The position numbers and the translations under genes were made by a program. The notes below the pieces were generated by a model that saw only the letters and a list, made by a program, of their open reading frames with translations, searched no databases and was not told where the DNA came from. Shown here piece by piece: positions 18,539 to 26,913 of a stretch of 64,000 nucleotides of DNA (the first letter of the stretch is position 1; each line of letters starts with the position of its first letter). The stretch comes from Methylosinus sporium (GTDB lineage: Bacteria > Pseudomonadota > Alphaproteobacteria > Rhizobiales > Beijerinckiaceae), in assembly GCF_003113265.1 (NCBI RefSeq), contig NZ_PUIV01000001.1:372001-436000 (forward strand), in the 5' to 3' direction.

Positions 18539-19240
18539 TTATGGGGCTTCCTTGAAGCGATAGCCGACGCCATAGAGCGTCTCGATCATCTCGAACTCAT
18601 TGTCGACGACCTTGAACTTCTTGCGCAGCCGCTTGATGTGGCTGTCTATGGTGCGATCGTCGACATAGACCTGATCGTCATAGGCGGCGTCCATCAGCGC
18701 ATTGCGGCTCTTCACCACGCCGGGGCGCTGCGCCAGCGCTTGCAGGATGAGAAACTCCGTCACCGTCAGCACGACGGGATCGCCGCGCCAGGTGCAGGTA
18801 TGGCGCTCCGGGTCCATGACCAGCGCGCCGCGCTCCAGCACCTTGGCTTCTGATTCCTTCTGCGCGGCGGCTTCCTTGGGATTGGCGCGGCGCAGAATGG
18901 CCTTCACGCGCTCCACCAGCAAGCGCTGCGAGAACGGCTTGTGAATGAAATCGTCGGCGCCCATTTTGAGGCCGAACAATTCGTCGATCTCCTCATCCTT
19001 GGAGGTGAGGAAGATCACCGGAAGGTCGGATTTCTGCCGCAGACGGCGCAGCAGCTCCATTCCGTCCATGCGCGGCATCTTTATGTCGAAAATGGCGAGG
19101 TCCGGCGGATTGGCGCGCAGACCGTCGAGCGCCGCGGCGCCGTCGGTGTAGGTTTGAACGCGGTAGCCCTCGCCTTCAAGAGCGATCGAGACGGAGGTGA
19201 GAATATTGCGGTCGTCGTCGACGAGAGCGATTGTCGGCAT
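18539..19240 (-). CDS. chvI: Response regulator ChvI (OmpR family)
   Basis: 233 residues from the ATG at 19240 ([12 protein letters not shown]) with AAAGG just upstream; the open frame extends two codons to a TTG. The receiver domain shows DDD, the phosphoacceptor Asp in [12 protein letters not shown], and a conserved Lys (FLTSKDEE). The C-terminal winged helix ([29 protein letters not shown], then [10 protein letters not shown]) is of the OmpR/PhoB type. It is first in the chvI-chvG-hprK-EIIA-ptsH cluster, so its promoter should lie in the ~500-nt gap upstream. pckA, often divergent from chvI in related species, is absent here. Confidence 0.96.
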   Translation of the reverse strand: MPTIALVDDDRNILTSVSIALEGEGYRVQTYTDGAAALDGLRANPPDLAIFDIKMPRMDGMELLRRLRQKSDLPVIFLTSKDEEIDELFGLKMGADDFIHKPFSQRLLVERVKAILRRANPKEAAAQKESEAKVLERGALVMDPERHTCTWRGDPVVLTVTEFLILQALAQRPGVVKSRNALMDAAYDDQVYVDDRTIDSHIKRLRKKFKVVDNEFEMIETLYGVGYRFKEAP

Positions 19241-19742
19241 CTTCAACCTTTACTGTTACGTCCGATATCGGGCTCGATGTTCGAATCGAAAGGCGCGCGC
19301 TTTTCTCTACACGCCTGCGCGGCGGCTCGCTGACTGCGCCGCTCTGGAACATCGCCGTTCGGTCGCCACGTTCCAGCGCCTTGGCGGCCGAAATGTGGCT
19401 GGCCTCGGCCATTCGCATGACGCCGGCCGGAACAGGGACCGACGGTTTCACATTCCGTGTCGTCTTATATACATGATCGCGACACAAATCACCTATCGTC
19501 CCGACAGGGACGAAACGCCGCGGAAACAGTGGTGAAGCCCATGTTTGCACAGCGCTGCGAAGCGTCGAAAATTTCGATAAAAAGCAAGATGTTGTCGGCG
19601 ACGCTGCAGCCGCTCGGCGCGCCGCGCCGAAATGCGCCGCCGTGAGCGCTGCGCCGCCGTCGAAAGGCCGCGCTCACGGCAAGGATTCTCGATCGTCTGC
19701 GATTCGCTCCGGCGGCGTGATCGATGAGTTGAAGCGCGAGCT
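19241..19742. other. Gene-free stretch between chvI and glpD
   Basis: About 500 nt with no convincing reading frame. Short open frames on both strands lack family similarity and ribosome-binding sites. It should hold the chvI promoter. One imperfect inverted repeat is visible at about 19457-19486 (GTGTCG ... CGACAC around an AT-rich TATATA centre), which could be an operator. No tRNA was found. Confidence 0.5.
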
Positions 19743-21233
19743 TCACACGCTGCGCTGCGCGAGGGCGCGCGTCAGTCTCTCCGTCTGCGCGGCGTCGAAA
19801 CGCAGGCCGAGCTTGGAGCGACGCCACAGCACGTCCTCTGCCGTGCGCGCCCATTCCTGCGCGCGCAGATAATCGAGCTCCGCTTCCGTCAGGCCGCGGC
19901 CCAAATCCGCGCCGAGATCGGCGAGTGATCGCGCCGTCTCCAGAAAGCGCCACGCGCGCGTTCCATAAGCGCCGGCCAGCCGGCGCACGAGGCGCGGCGC
20001 GAGAAACGGCTTCGCGCGCCAAAGCTCCGCGACGAAGCCGTCGAAGCCGCCGGGGCCGATGTCGCCTCCGGGCAGAACGGCGCCCGCCGTCCAGGCTGCG
20101 CGCATATGCGGGAAGAAGGGCGCGAGCGTATCCAGCGCATGTTCGGCGAGGCGGCGCGCGGTGGTGATCTTGCCGCCGAAGATCGACAGCGCCGGCGCGC
20201 CGCCGTCGGCGTTGTCGAGATCGAACGCATAATCGCGCGTGACGACGGAAGCCTCGAGCGCGCCATCGTCATAGAGCGGGCGCAGGCCCGAATAGCTCCA
20301 CGCCACATCGCCGGGCGTGATCTTTTCTTTGAAGAAATGATTGGCCGCCGCGAGAAGATAATCGGTCTCCGCCGCGTCGATCGCCACCGGTCCGGGCGCG
20401 CCGGGAAAGGGAATGTCGGTGGTGCCGACGAGGGTGAAATCCTCTTCGAAGGGAATGGCGAAGATGATGCGCTTGTCCGGCCGCTGCAGCATATAGGCCT
20501 GCGCGCCCTCATAGAGCTTGCGCGTGACGATATGCGAGCCTTTCACCAGCCGCACATGCTTGCGGGAGCGCAGGCCGAGACGCTGCTCCAGCGTCTCCGA
20601 CACCCAAGGGCCGGAGGCGTTGATCAGCGCGCGGGCGTTTATGTCCTCCAGCTTTCCATCGGCGGCGGCGACGCTGGCGAGCCATCGCCCGCCCGCGCGC
20701 CGCGCGCCGACGAGCCGCGCGCCGATGCGAATGTCCGCGCCGCGCGCGAATGCGTCGAGCGCCTCCAGCACGACGAGGCGCGAATCGTCGACGCGGCAAT
20801 CGTAATAGGAGAAGCCGAGGCGATGATCGGCGGTGAGCGGCGCGCCGAAAGGCGTTCCGGCGAGCGCGACGGTCGTGGAGCCGGGGATGCGCTTTCGCCG
20901 CGCCAGATGGTCATAGAGAAAGAGCCCGAGCCGCACCAGCCAGGCGGGGCGAATCGAGCCTTCGTGCGGCAGGATGAATTGCAGCGGATGAATGATATGC
21001 GGCGCGGCGGCCAGCAGCAGCTCGCGCTCGGCCAAGGCCTCGTGGACGAGGCGGAACTCATAGCGCTCGAGATAGCGCAGTCCGCCATGGATCAGCTTGG
21101 TGGAAGCGGAGGAGGTCGCGGCGGCGAGGTCCTTTTGCTCGAGCAGAAGGACGCTCAGCCCTCGCCCGGCGGCGTCGCGCGCTATGGCGCAGCCATTGAC
21201 GCCGCCGCCGACGATGAGGAGATCGAAGACCAT
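19743..21233 (-). CDS. glpD: FAD-dependent glycerol-3-phosphate dehydrogenase
   Basis: 496 residues. It oxidises glycerol 3-phosphate to dihydroxyacetone phosphate at the inner membrane and passes electrons to quinone. The N-terminal FAD site is LLIVGGGVNGCAIARDAAGRGLSVLLLE, followed by the family signature TSSASTKLIHGGLRYLE and later INASGPWV, GTTDIPF and SIFGGKITTARRLAE. Size and motifs are complete. No glpK or glycerol transporter is nearby, so it may serve lipid turnover rather than glycerol use. Confidence 0.94.
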   Translation of the reverse strand: MVFDLLIVGGGVNGCAIARDAAGRGLSVLLLEQKDLAAATSSASTKLIHGGLRYLERYEFRLVHEALAERELLLAAAPHIIHPLQFILPHEGSIRPAWLVRLGLFLYDHLARRKRIPGSTTVALAGTPFGAPLTADHRLGFSYYDCRVDDSRLVVLEALDAFARGADIRIGARLVGARRAGGRWLASVAAADGKLEDINARALINASGPWVSETLEQRLGLRSRKHVRLVKGSHIVTRKLYEGAQAYMLQRPDKRIIFAIPFEEDFTLVGTTDIPFPGAPGPVAIDAAETDYLLAAANHFFKEKITPGDVAWSYSGLRPLYDDGALEASVVTRDYAFDLDNADGGAPALSIFGGKITTARRLAEHALDTLAPFFPHMRAAWTAGAVLPGGDIGPGGFDGFVAELWRAKPFLAPRLVRRLAGAYGTRAWRFLETARSLADLGADLGRGLTEAELDYLRAQEWARTAEDVLWRRSKLGLRFDAAQTERLTRALAQRSV

Positions 21234-21296
21234 TGCCGGCTCTCCCGCTGCGATTTTCTCGCAGGAGAATAGAGCCGAGAACTGAAATATGTGTCA

Positions 21297-21342
21297 GCGA
21301 GGGCCTGTTCTCCTCCCTTCGGGGAGGAGGACAGGCCCTCGC
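21297..21342. terminator. Strong long-stem hairpin between rhlE and glpD
   Basis: The 12-nt arms GCGAGGGCCTGT and ACAGGCCCTCGC pair perfectly, and the interior (CCTCCC-TTC-GGGGAGG) pairs as well, giving a stem of about 20 bp. It sits 10 nt after the helicase stop, so it most likely ends helicase transcription before glpD. Confidence 0.75.
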
Positions 21343-21351
21343 TCGACTTGC

Positions 21352-22746
21352 TTACTCGGAAGCGCGCGAGCGCGGCGCATTATGGTCCGGCCGAGGGCCG
21401 CCGGGCTTGCCGCTGCGGCGGCGCTGCTGCTGCTGAGGCGGGCGTCCATGCTCGCCGGGCTTGCCCGGATGGCGCGCGGCGCGGCCGGCCTCCTGATGCG
21501 TGCGACGATGCTCATGCGGCGGCGCGCGGCGCGCGGCGTCCGCCTCGGCTGCGGCGCCCGGCGCGCTGCGGCGGTCGGTGATCGGCAGCGTCTGGCGGGT
21601 CACGCGTTCGATCTGCTTGAGCAGCGAGCGTTCGCTATTGTCGCAGAGCGAGACGGCGGCGCCCGTCGCGCCGGCGCGCGCAGTGCGGCCGATGCGGTGA
21701 ACATAGGCCTCGGCCGTTTCCGGCAGCTCGAAATTCACCACATGGGAGACGCCGTCGATATCGATGCCGCGCGCGGCGATATCGGTCGCGACCAGCGCGC
21801 GGGTGCGGCCGGCGCGGAAATCGTCGAGCGCGCGCTGGCGCTGATTCTGGCTTTTGTTGCCGTGAATCGCCGAGGCGCCGACGGCGTTCACGGCGAGATG
21901 CTGCGCCACGCGATCGGCGCCGCGCTTGGTGCGCGTGAAGACGATGGCGCGCGAGAAGTTCGGATCGGAAAAGAGTTCCAGCAGAACGTCGCGCTTGGCC
22001 GTTCCGTCCACCAGAATCACGCGCTGCGCGACGCGCTCGGCCGTCGTCGCCGCCGGCGTCACGCGCACGGTGACGGGATCGCGCAGCATATCGTCGGCGA
22101 GCGACGCGATCTCCTTCGGCATGGTGGCCGAGAAGAAGAGATTCTGCCGATCCTTCGGCAGGCGCGAGACGATCTTGCGAATGGGGACGACGAAGCCGAG
22201 GTCGAGCATATGATCGGCCTCGTCCAGCACGATCGTCCGCGTCGAATCGAGCCGCAGATGATTGGAGGCGACATGATCGAGCAGGCGGCCGGGGGTCGCC
22301 ACCAGAACATCGACTCCGCCTGCGAGCATTCGGATCTGCGGGCCATGGGCGACGCCGCCGACGATGACGCCGACGCTGATGCGGGCGAAGCGCGCATAGG
22401 CGCGGAAACTATCGGCGATCTGCGCCGCGAGCTCGCGCGTCGGGGCGAGCACCAGAACGCGCGCCGTGTTGGGAGCGGGACGGCTGCGCTCGTCGAGCAG
22501 CCGTTGCAGGATCGGCAGAGCGAAAGCGGCGGTCTTGCCGGTGCCGGTCTGCGCTATGCCGAGCAGGTCGCGGCCCTGGAGGAGCGGGGGAATCGCCTGA
22601 GCCTGGATCGGCGTGGGCGTCACATAATCTTCCTGCGCGAGCGCGCGCAGAATGACCTCGGCGAAGCCGAGATCGGCGAAATTGGTCACTGCGTAACTTT
22701 CGAAATAGGCCGCATGTGCGCGAAAACGTCTCCCGCGCGAGGCCAT
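21352..22746 (-). CDS. rhlE: DEAD-box RNA helicase, RhlE type
   Basis: 464 residues from the ATG at 22746. A GTG at 22689 (giving VTNFADLGF) matches the usual family start better and is a real alternative. The helicase motifs are in order: Q motif PTPIQAQAIP, motif I AQTGTGKT, PTRELA, GG, TPGRLLD, DEAD, SAT, then ATDIAARGIDIDGV and HRIGRTARAG. The C-terminal ~75 residues are a basic Arg/Gln/Pro tail typical of RNA-binding extensions. The protein remodels RNA (ribosome assembly or mRNA decay), often at low temperature. It is divergent from the TerB-like gene at 23039 with a 292-nt gap that holds no other gene. Confidence 0.93.
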   Translation of the reverse strand: MASRGRRFRAHAAYFESYAVTNFADLGFAEVILRALAQEDYVTPTPIQAQAIPPLLQGRDLLGIAQTGTGKTAAFALPILQRLLDERSRPAPNTARVLVLAPTRELAAQIADSFRAYARFARISVGVIVGGVAHGPQIRMLAGGVDVLVATPGRLLDHVASNHLRLDSTRTIVLDEADHMLDLGFVVPIRKIVSRLPKDRQNLFFSATMPKEIASLADDMLRDPVTVRVTPAATTAERVAQRVILVDGTAKRDVLLELFSDPNFSRAIVFTRTKRGADRVAQHLAVNAVGASAIHGNKSQNQRQRALDDFRAGRTRALVATDIAARGIDIDGVSHVVNFELPETAEAYVHRIGRTARAGATGAAVSLCDNSERSLLKQIERVTRQTLPITDRRSAPGAAAEADAARRAPPHEHRRTHQEAGRAARHPGKPGEHGRPPQQQQRRRSGKPGGPRPDHNAPRSRASE

Positions 22747-23038
22747 GCAGCGATGGATGGGAGACCTGCCCCGCGTATCGGGCCGTCGTCATGATGAGGA
22801 CCCGCTCTACGGCTCCGATCCCCTGTGGGAAGCGATCCACGCGGCCGGAACGAGTCACGCTGCATTGCAGCAATAACGTAGGTAAAGCGAATTCAAGGCT
22901 CTGTCAATCGGCAATTGCGCAGTTCGCGTCGATAGCGGCGATGTCGCTCCGAGCGCGGGCGCCGGCCGCGAGCTATGCGAGGCGCGGCGGACGACATATA
23001 GAACGTAATGACGGTTCCAACTTTCGAAAGCTGCGCTC

Positions 23039-23521
23039 ATGCTCGAAGCCCTCCGCGCTTTTCTCGACGAAGTCGCCGCGCCGGCGCGGCCGCGGCCCTT
23101 GGAGGCTTCCGATTATCGGCTCGCCGCGGTCGCGCTTCTGGTGCATCTCGCCTCCATAGACGGGGAGTTCGACCCCGGCGAGCGCGCGCTGCTGCAAAAG
23201 CTGGTCGAGACGCGCTTCGGCCTAGATCACGCCGCCGCCCGCGCGCTGATCGAGGCCGCGGCGGAGAGCGAGCGCGAGGCCGTCGATCTCTACCGTTTCA
23301 CCCAGGTACTGAAGCGCCGGCTCGACGAGGACGGCCGCCGCGTCGTCATCGGCATGTTGTGGGAAATGGCCTATGCCGATGGCGAGGTCCATGAATTCGA
23401 GGAAAATGTGATCTGGCGTGTCGCCGAGCTGCTCGGCGTCTCCACGCGCGATCGCGTTTCGTTGCGTCAGGCTGCGAAGGACGCGGACAAGCCGGCTCCG
23501 CCCGGCCCCTGGGGAGGCTGA
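23039..23521 (+). CDS. TerB-like (tellurite-resistance fold) protein
   Basis: 160 residues, all helical in character. The metal-type acidic motif appears twice: HLASIDGEFDPGERALL (~residues 40-56) and EMAYADGEVHEFEENVIWRVAELLGV (~105-130), matching the two Asp/Glu-rich helices of the TerB fold. Related alphaproteobacterial proteins are of unknown role despite the tellurite name. The stop is 4 nt before the next ATG, so it is co-transcribed with the SDR gene. Confidence 0.85.
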   Translation: MLEALRAFLDEVAAPARPRPLEASDYRLAAVALLVHLASIDGEFDPGERALLQKLVETRFGLDHAAARALIEAAAESEREAVDLYRFTQVLKRRLDEDGRRVVIGMLWEMAYADGEVHEFEENVIWRVAELLGVSTRDRVSLRQAAKDADKPAPPGPWGG

Positions 23522-23525
23522 AGAC

Positions 23526-24320
23526 ATGAGCGACGCCGCGACCACCACCATCGTCACCGGAGCCTCGGACGGCATCGGCCTGGAACTGGCCAAGCTCTTC
23601 GCCCGCAAGGGCCATCATGTCACTCTGGTCGCCCGCCGCCGCGAGCGGCTGGAGGCGCTGGCCGGCGAGATCGAGGCGTCCGGCGCGACGGAGCGGCCGA
23701 TGGTCGTCGATCTCGATCTCTGCGAGACGGGCGCTTGCGAGAGTCTCGCAGAGATTTTGAGCGCGGCTGGGCGCAAGCCGGAGATTCTGGTCAATAACGC
23801 CGGCTTCGGCCTCGTCGGCCGTGTGGCCGAGCTGGACGCCGCCGAGCAATTGGCGATCGTCGATCTCAACATACGCGCGCTGACGGCGCTGACCCTGCGC
23901 TTCCTGCCCTCGGTCATAGAGACGCGCGGCGGCATATTGAATGTCGCCTCCGTGGCCTCCTTCATGCCGGGGCCGGGCTTCGCCGTCTATTACGCCAGCA
24001 AGGCCTATGTCCGCTCCTTCAGCGAGGCTCTGGCCGAGGAGCTGAAGCCGCATGGCGTGCGCGTCACCGCGCTTTGTCCCGGTCCGGTGCAGACGGGTTT
24101 TCAAGAGCGCGCCGGCTTTGATTACAAAGGCGAGATGAAAGCGGTGAAGCCCGCGCTCTTGCCGGCCGAGGAGGTCGCGCGGCAGGGCTATGAGGCGCTG
24201 TTCTCCGGCCGGCGCGTGGTGGTGCCGGGGTTGGTGAACAAATTCTTCGTCGCTGCGGGACGTGCGGCGCCGCGCGCGATTCTGCTGCCGCTGCTGGCCA
24301 AGGCGCAGCAGGCGCGCTGA
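23526..24320 (+). CDS. Short-chain dehydrogenase/reductase (SDR), YdfG/DltE-like
   Basis: 264 residues from the ATG at 23526, immediately after the TerB-like stop; an upstream in-frame ATG (23418) lies inside that gene. Classical SDR motifs: cofactor loop TGASDGIGLELAKLFARKGH, NNAG (LVNNAGFGLVG), catalytic Ser in NVASVASFMPGPG, YYASKAYV (Tyr-x3-Lys) and LCPGPVQTGF. The RRRER after the first beta-turn suggests preference for NADPH. The substrate is unknown. Confidence 0.9.
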   Translation: MSDAATTTIVTGASDGIGLELAKLFARKGHHVTLVARRRERLEALAGEIEASGATERPMVVDLDLCETGACESLAEILSAAGRKPEILVNNAGFGLVGRVAELDAAEQLAIVDLNIRALTALTLRFLPSVIETRGGILNVASVASFMPGPGFAVYYASKAYVRSFSEALAEELKPHGVRVTALCPGPVQTGFQERAGFDYKGEMKAVKPALLPAEEVARQGYEALFSGRRVVVPGLVNKFFVAAGRAAPRAILLPLLAKAQQAR

Positions 24321-24342
24321 AGATCGTCCTCGCCGAAACGCC

Positions 24343-24377
24343 GCGAGCCCGACGGCGCTCTCGCGCGTCGGGCTCGC
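24343..24377. terminator. Hairpin between convergent SDR and rpmF genes
   Basis: The 12-bp arms GCGAGCCCGACG and CGTCGGGCTCGC match perfectly around an 11-nt loop. It lies between two convergent stop codons and can serve both. Confidence 0.7.
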
Positions 24378-24398
24378 AAATTCGCGCGGCCGAAAAGA

Positions 24399-24587
24399 TC
24401 AGGCTTCCTGAGCCTTGACCTTCAGCACCTGCCGGCCGCGATAAATGCCGGTCTTGAGGTCGATGTGATGCGGACGGCGCAGCTCGCCCGAATCCTTGTC
24501 CTCGACATAGGTCGGCGCCTTGATCGCGTCGGCGGAGCGGCGGAACCCGCGCTTCATCGGGGAGGTTTTTCGCTTCGGAACGGCCAT
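24399..24587 (-). CDS. rpmF: Large ribosomal subunit protein bL32
   Basis: 62 residues from the ATG at 24587; the open frame continues 26 codons upstream but [18 protein letters not shown] is the universal bL32 N-terminus. The C-terminal [16 protein letters not shown] is the alphaproteobacterial form, without the zinc-binding cysteines of other bL32 variants. Monocistronic by appearance. Confidence 0.97.
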   Translation of the reverse strand: MAVPKRKTSPMKRGFRRSADAIKAPTYVEDKDSGELRRPHHIDLKTGIYRGRQVLKVKAQEA

Positions 24588-24708
24588 TTGTCTCGATCTC
24601 CAACTCCCCGCATCGGGGGCGGGGTGAAAACTCGTGCGGGCCGCATACAACAAATCGGCGCGCATGGCTAGCCTGGACCGGGCTCCCGATCACGATCTCT
24701 GCGCCGAG

Positions 24709-25899
24709 TTACGGCGCCGACAGCGCTTCGCCGATCCGGGCGGTCAGGCTTTTCTCGACCGCGGCGATGTCCGGCTCGTGATCGACGTGGCGAAGCAGGA
24801 ACAGCGACCTGCGGCCCGGAAATTGTTCGAAAAAATCCTTCAGCAAGAGCTGAACATGGCGCTCCAGGCGTCGATCGCGGACGAGGCCTTCCTCGATAAA
24901 CAGCTTTTCCCACCAGCGTGGGCTGGCCCAAACCAAATGCCCATGCATCGGCCAGCCCTTGGCGTCGCAATCCATATGCCGCCAGAAGCGGTCCTCTTCG
25001 GCCTGACGCCACTCCGGCAAATAGGGATCGAATGCGAGGCCGAAGACGTCGTCGTTTCCAATCATTGGAGAATTGATCAGCGCAAAGCCGTCGGGTGCGA
25101 TCAACTCACGGATACGGCGCACATATTTTGGCAGCTCGATCGGGTTCAGATGCTCGAGAATATCCATGCCTACGAAGACGTCGAAGGTCCGATCGAAGGC
25201 GATATCCAGAAGATCGCCGTATTTCAGCTTTCGCAGGACGTTGGGAAAAGCGAGGATGAAGGCGATATGGCTGAGCTCGACGCCGCACACGTCGACGCCA
25301 TGGTCCGCGAGCACGCTGAGAACGGGGCCGCTGAAGCAGCCGAGTTCCAGGCAGCTCTCGGCGCCGAGGCCCATAGCGATCGCGGCCGTAATGCGCTTGT
25401 CGCGGTCGATCACCGGAGACCAGATTCCGAGATGATCGTAATATCGATTTTCATCGATCATACGCAACATCCAGCTGAAATCATCGTCTTGCGACGCATT
25501 GAAAATCGACCGCCCACCATGCCGACGAACATATTTGGTCGGAAAAATCTCGGTGAGGTCCGGAAGCTCGACCGCGCCTACGCGCACCAGCCCGTGACGG
25601 CCGAGAAATTCCGGGCTGTTGGCCATTCCCTTCACGATCGAGGCGAGCGACTCGCCATTGCGCATCGCCAGCATATAGCCATTGAAACCGCACTCGTCCG
25701 GCTCGCGGCCGAGCAGGCCGGCATAAAGAGCGCCGAGCGCTTCGCTGCGGGTCAAGACGTCGTCGCTCACATCGACTTCCGATCTGCCAGCGGTCTCGCT
25801 CGAGACGGGCGCGTCCTCGCGCGCTCCTCGTAGCGGTCTGCCAAAAAGCTTCTGACTAAAGTCGACTTCTCGATCATCGCCGTCTGGATGCGCAGTCAT
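24709..25899 (-). CDS. DUF4214-domain SAM-dependent methyltransferase
   Basis: 396 residues. After a polar N-terminus comes a DUF4214-like helical module (about residues 50-100: LYAGLLGREPDECGFNGYM ... LASIVKGMANSPEF), usually found in surface-layer, RTX and glycan-assembly proteins. Then a class I methyltransferase fold: motif I SCLELGCFSGPVLSVLADHG (~185-205), acidic VCGVELSHIAF, then FDVFVGMDILEHL with the HL of the ubiE-like group. The C-terminal part contains WHMD/WW-rich segments. A second protein with the same N-terminal module is fused to a glycosyltransferase at 37422-38912. A role in surface glycan methylation is inferred. Confidence 0.75.
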   Translation of the reverse strand: MTAHPDGDDREVDFSQKLFGRPLRGAREDAPVSSETAGRSEVDVSDDVLTRSEALGALYAGLLGREPDECGFNGYMLAMRNGESLASIVKGMANSPEFLGRHGLVRVGAVELPDLTEIFPTKYVRRHGGRSIFNASQDDDFSWMLRMIDENRYYDHLGIWSPVIDRDKRITAAIAMGLGAESCLELGCFSGPVLSVLADHGVDVCGVELSHIAFILAFPNVLRKLKYGDLLDIAFDRTFDVFVGMDILEHLNPIELPKYVRRIRELIAPDGFALINSPMIGNDDVFGLAFDPYLPEWRQAEEDRFWRHMDCDAKGWPMHGHLVWASPRWWEKLFIEEGLVRDRRLERHVQLLLKDFFEQFPGRRSLFLLRHVDHEPDIAAVEKSLTARIGEALSAP

Positions 25900-26072
25900 T
25901 ACATCTTTCCTGTATTATTCTGAATCGATAAGCTGGCCGCTCAGCTAAATCAAGGCTCGAATTCGACAGCCTGACCCGCGTCTCGCCTCCGCGCTTCCCT
26001 GCTTCATTTCTGGACGGTTTCTGGAGCTTCGGCTAGGCTCTGGCGCGTTTCCGAATTTCGCCGGGGCCGTTC

Positions 26073-26822
26073 ATGTCCGCCGACTTCTCCGTCCGCTCCC
26101 TCGCGTTCTCCGCCCGCTCCCTCGCGCTCGCCGGCGCCTGCTCGGACGATGTCGACATTCACTCGGCCGTCGCCGAATTTCGTGAAATCATCCGCATGGT
26201 CGGCCTCGTCCATTCCGTCTGCGGCGCCTGGACGGGCGTTTCGGCGCATCGCGTCCATCGCTTCTTCTTCAACGATTGGCCGGAAGATTGGCTCGCCCTC
26301 TACAATGAAAGGCAGATATTCGCCGACGATCCTTTCGTCGAGGAGGCGCGGCGCTCGATGACGCTCTACCTCTGGAGCGAGGTGGAGACGCGCCGGCCGC
26401 TGACGCCGCGCGCGCAAGCGGTCTATGACGTCGGCCGCGCCTATGGGTGGCGCGAGGTCGTCGGCGTGCCGATCCATGGGCCCATGGGCTATCAGGGCCT
26501 CGTCTCCCTCGCTTCCTTCGAGGCGGTGACCTTCTCGCCGCAGGAGCGCGCCTGTCTCGATCTCATTTCCCGCGCCATTCACGAGCGCTGCCGCAGAGAG
26601 ATCGGCTTCGGCCTCGTCTCGGAGGACATGCCGAAGCTCACCGCGCGGGAAATCGAGTGTATGCAATGGGTCGCCGTCGGCAAGACCGATTGGGAAATCG
26701 CCCAGGTGCTCGGCATCTCGCGCTCGACCGCGCATTTCCACATTGAAGGCGCGAAGAGAAAGCTCGGCTCCTCGTCGCGCTCGGAATGCGTGACCCGCCT
26801 CGCGCTCTACGGCCTCATCTGA
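26073..26822 (+). CDS. LuxR-family quorum-sensing regulator (solo)
   Basis: 249 residues. The N-terminal autoinducer-binding domain (about 35-170) keeps residues that contact acyl-homoserine lactone in TraR/LuxR: Trp and Tyr in DWLALYNER, Asp-Pro in ADDPFVEEAR, Trp in LYLWSEV, and the Gly before GLVSLAS. The C-terminal helix-turn-helix (~185-245, LTAREIECMQWVAVGKTDWEIAQVLGIS, spread over two helices) keeps the canonical Glu, Leu and Gly. No luxI-type synthase is in the window, so it is a solo here. Six bases after the stop is a lux-box-like palindrome in front of an autotransporter gene, its likely target. Confidence 0.88.
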   Translation: MSADFSVRSLAFSARSLALAGACSDDVDIHSAVAEFREIIRMVGLVHSVCGAWTGVSAHRVHRFFFNDWPEDWLALYNERQIFADDPFVEEARRSMTLYLWSEVETRRPLTPRAQAVYDVGRAYGWREVVGVPIHGPMGYQGLVSLASFEAVTFSPQERACLDLISRAIHERCRREIGFGLVSEDMPKLTAREIECMQWVAVGKTDWEIAQVLGISRSTAHFHIEGAKRKLGSSSRSECVTRLALYGLI

Positions 26823-26827
26823 ACGCG

Positions 26828-26847
26828 ACCTGGCTGAAGAGTCAGGT
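26828..26847 (+). promoter_or_regulatory. lux-box-like operator before the autotransporter gene
   Basis: ACCTGGCTGAAGAGTCAGGT is a 20-nt imperfect palindrome with the exact outer ACCTG...CAGGT of the classic lux box, and the inner CT/AG also pair (7 of 8 arm positions). The length matches the known element. Confidence 0.7.
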
Positions 26848-26866
26848 TTCGAATCGCCGGCCTTTC

Positions 26867-26872
26867 GATACT
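26867..26872 (+). promoter_or_regulatory. Candidate -10 box of the autotransporter promoter
   Basis: GATACT lies where a -10 box would be. A start site near 26879 would place the centre of the lux-box-like element about 42 nt upstream, the standard LuxR activator position. The hexamer is only a 4/6 match to the sigma-70 consensus. Confidence 0.4.
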
Positions 26873-26913
26873 TACGGCCGAGGCAGCGCTCTGCGCCGCG
26901 GGGGGAGGGGCAG

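Noticed and set aside
19241-19742. Possible small RNA or tRNA in the chvI-glpD gap
   Set aside because: TTCGAATC at about 19274 recalls a T-arm, but no acceptor stem or anticodon arm can be drawn around it.
24634-25833. 399-codon plus-strand frame opposite the DUF4214 methyltransferase
   Set aside because: The minus-strand reading shows a DUF4214 module and methyltransferase motifs; the plus frame shows none.
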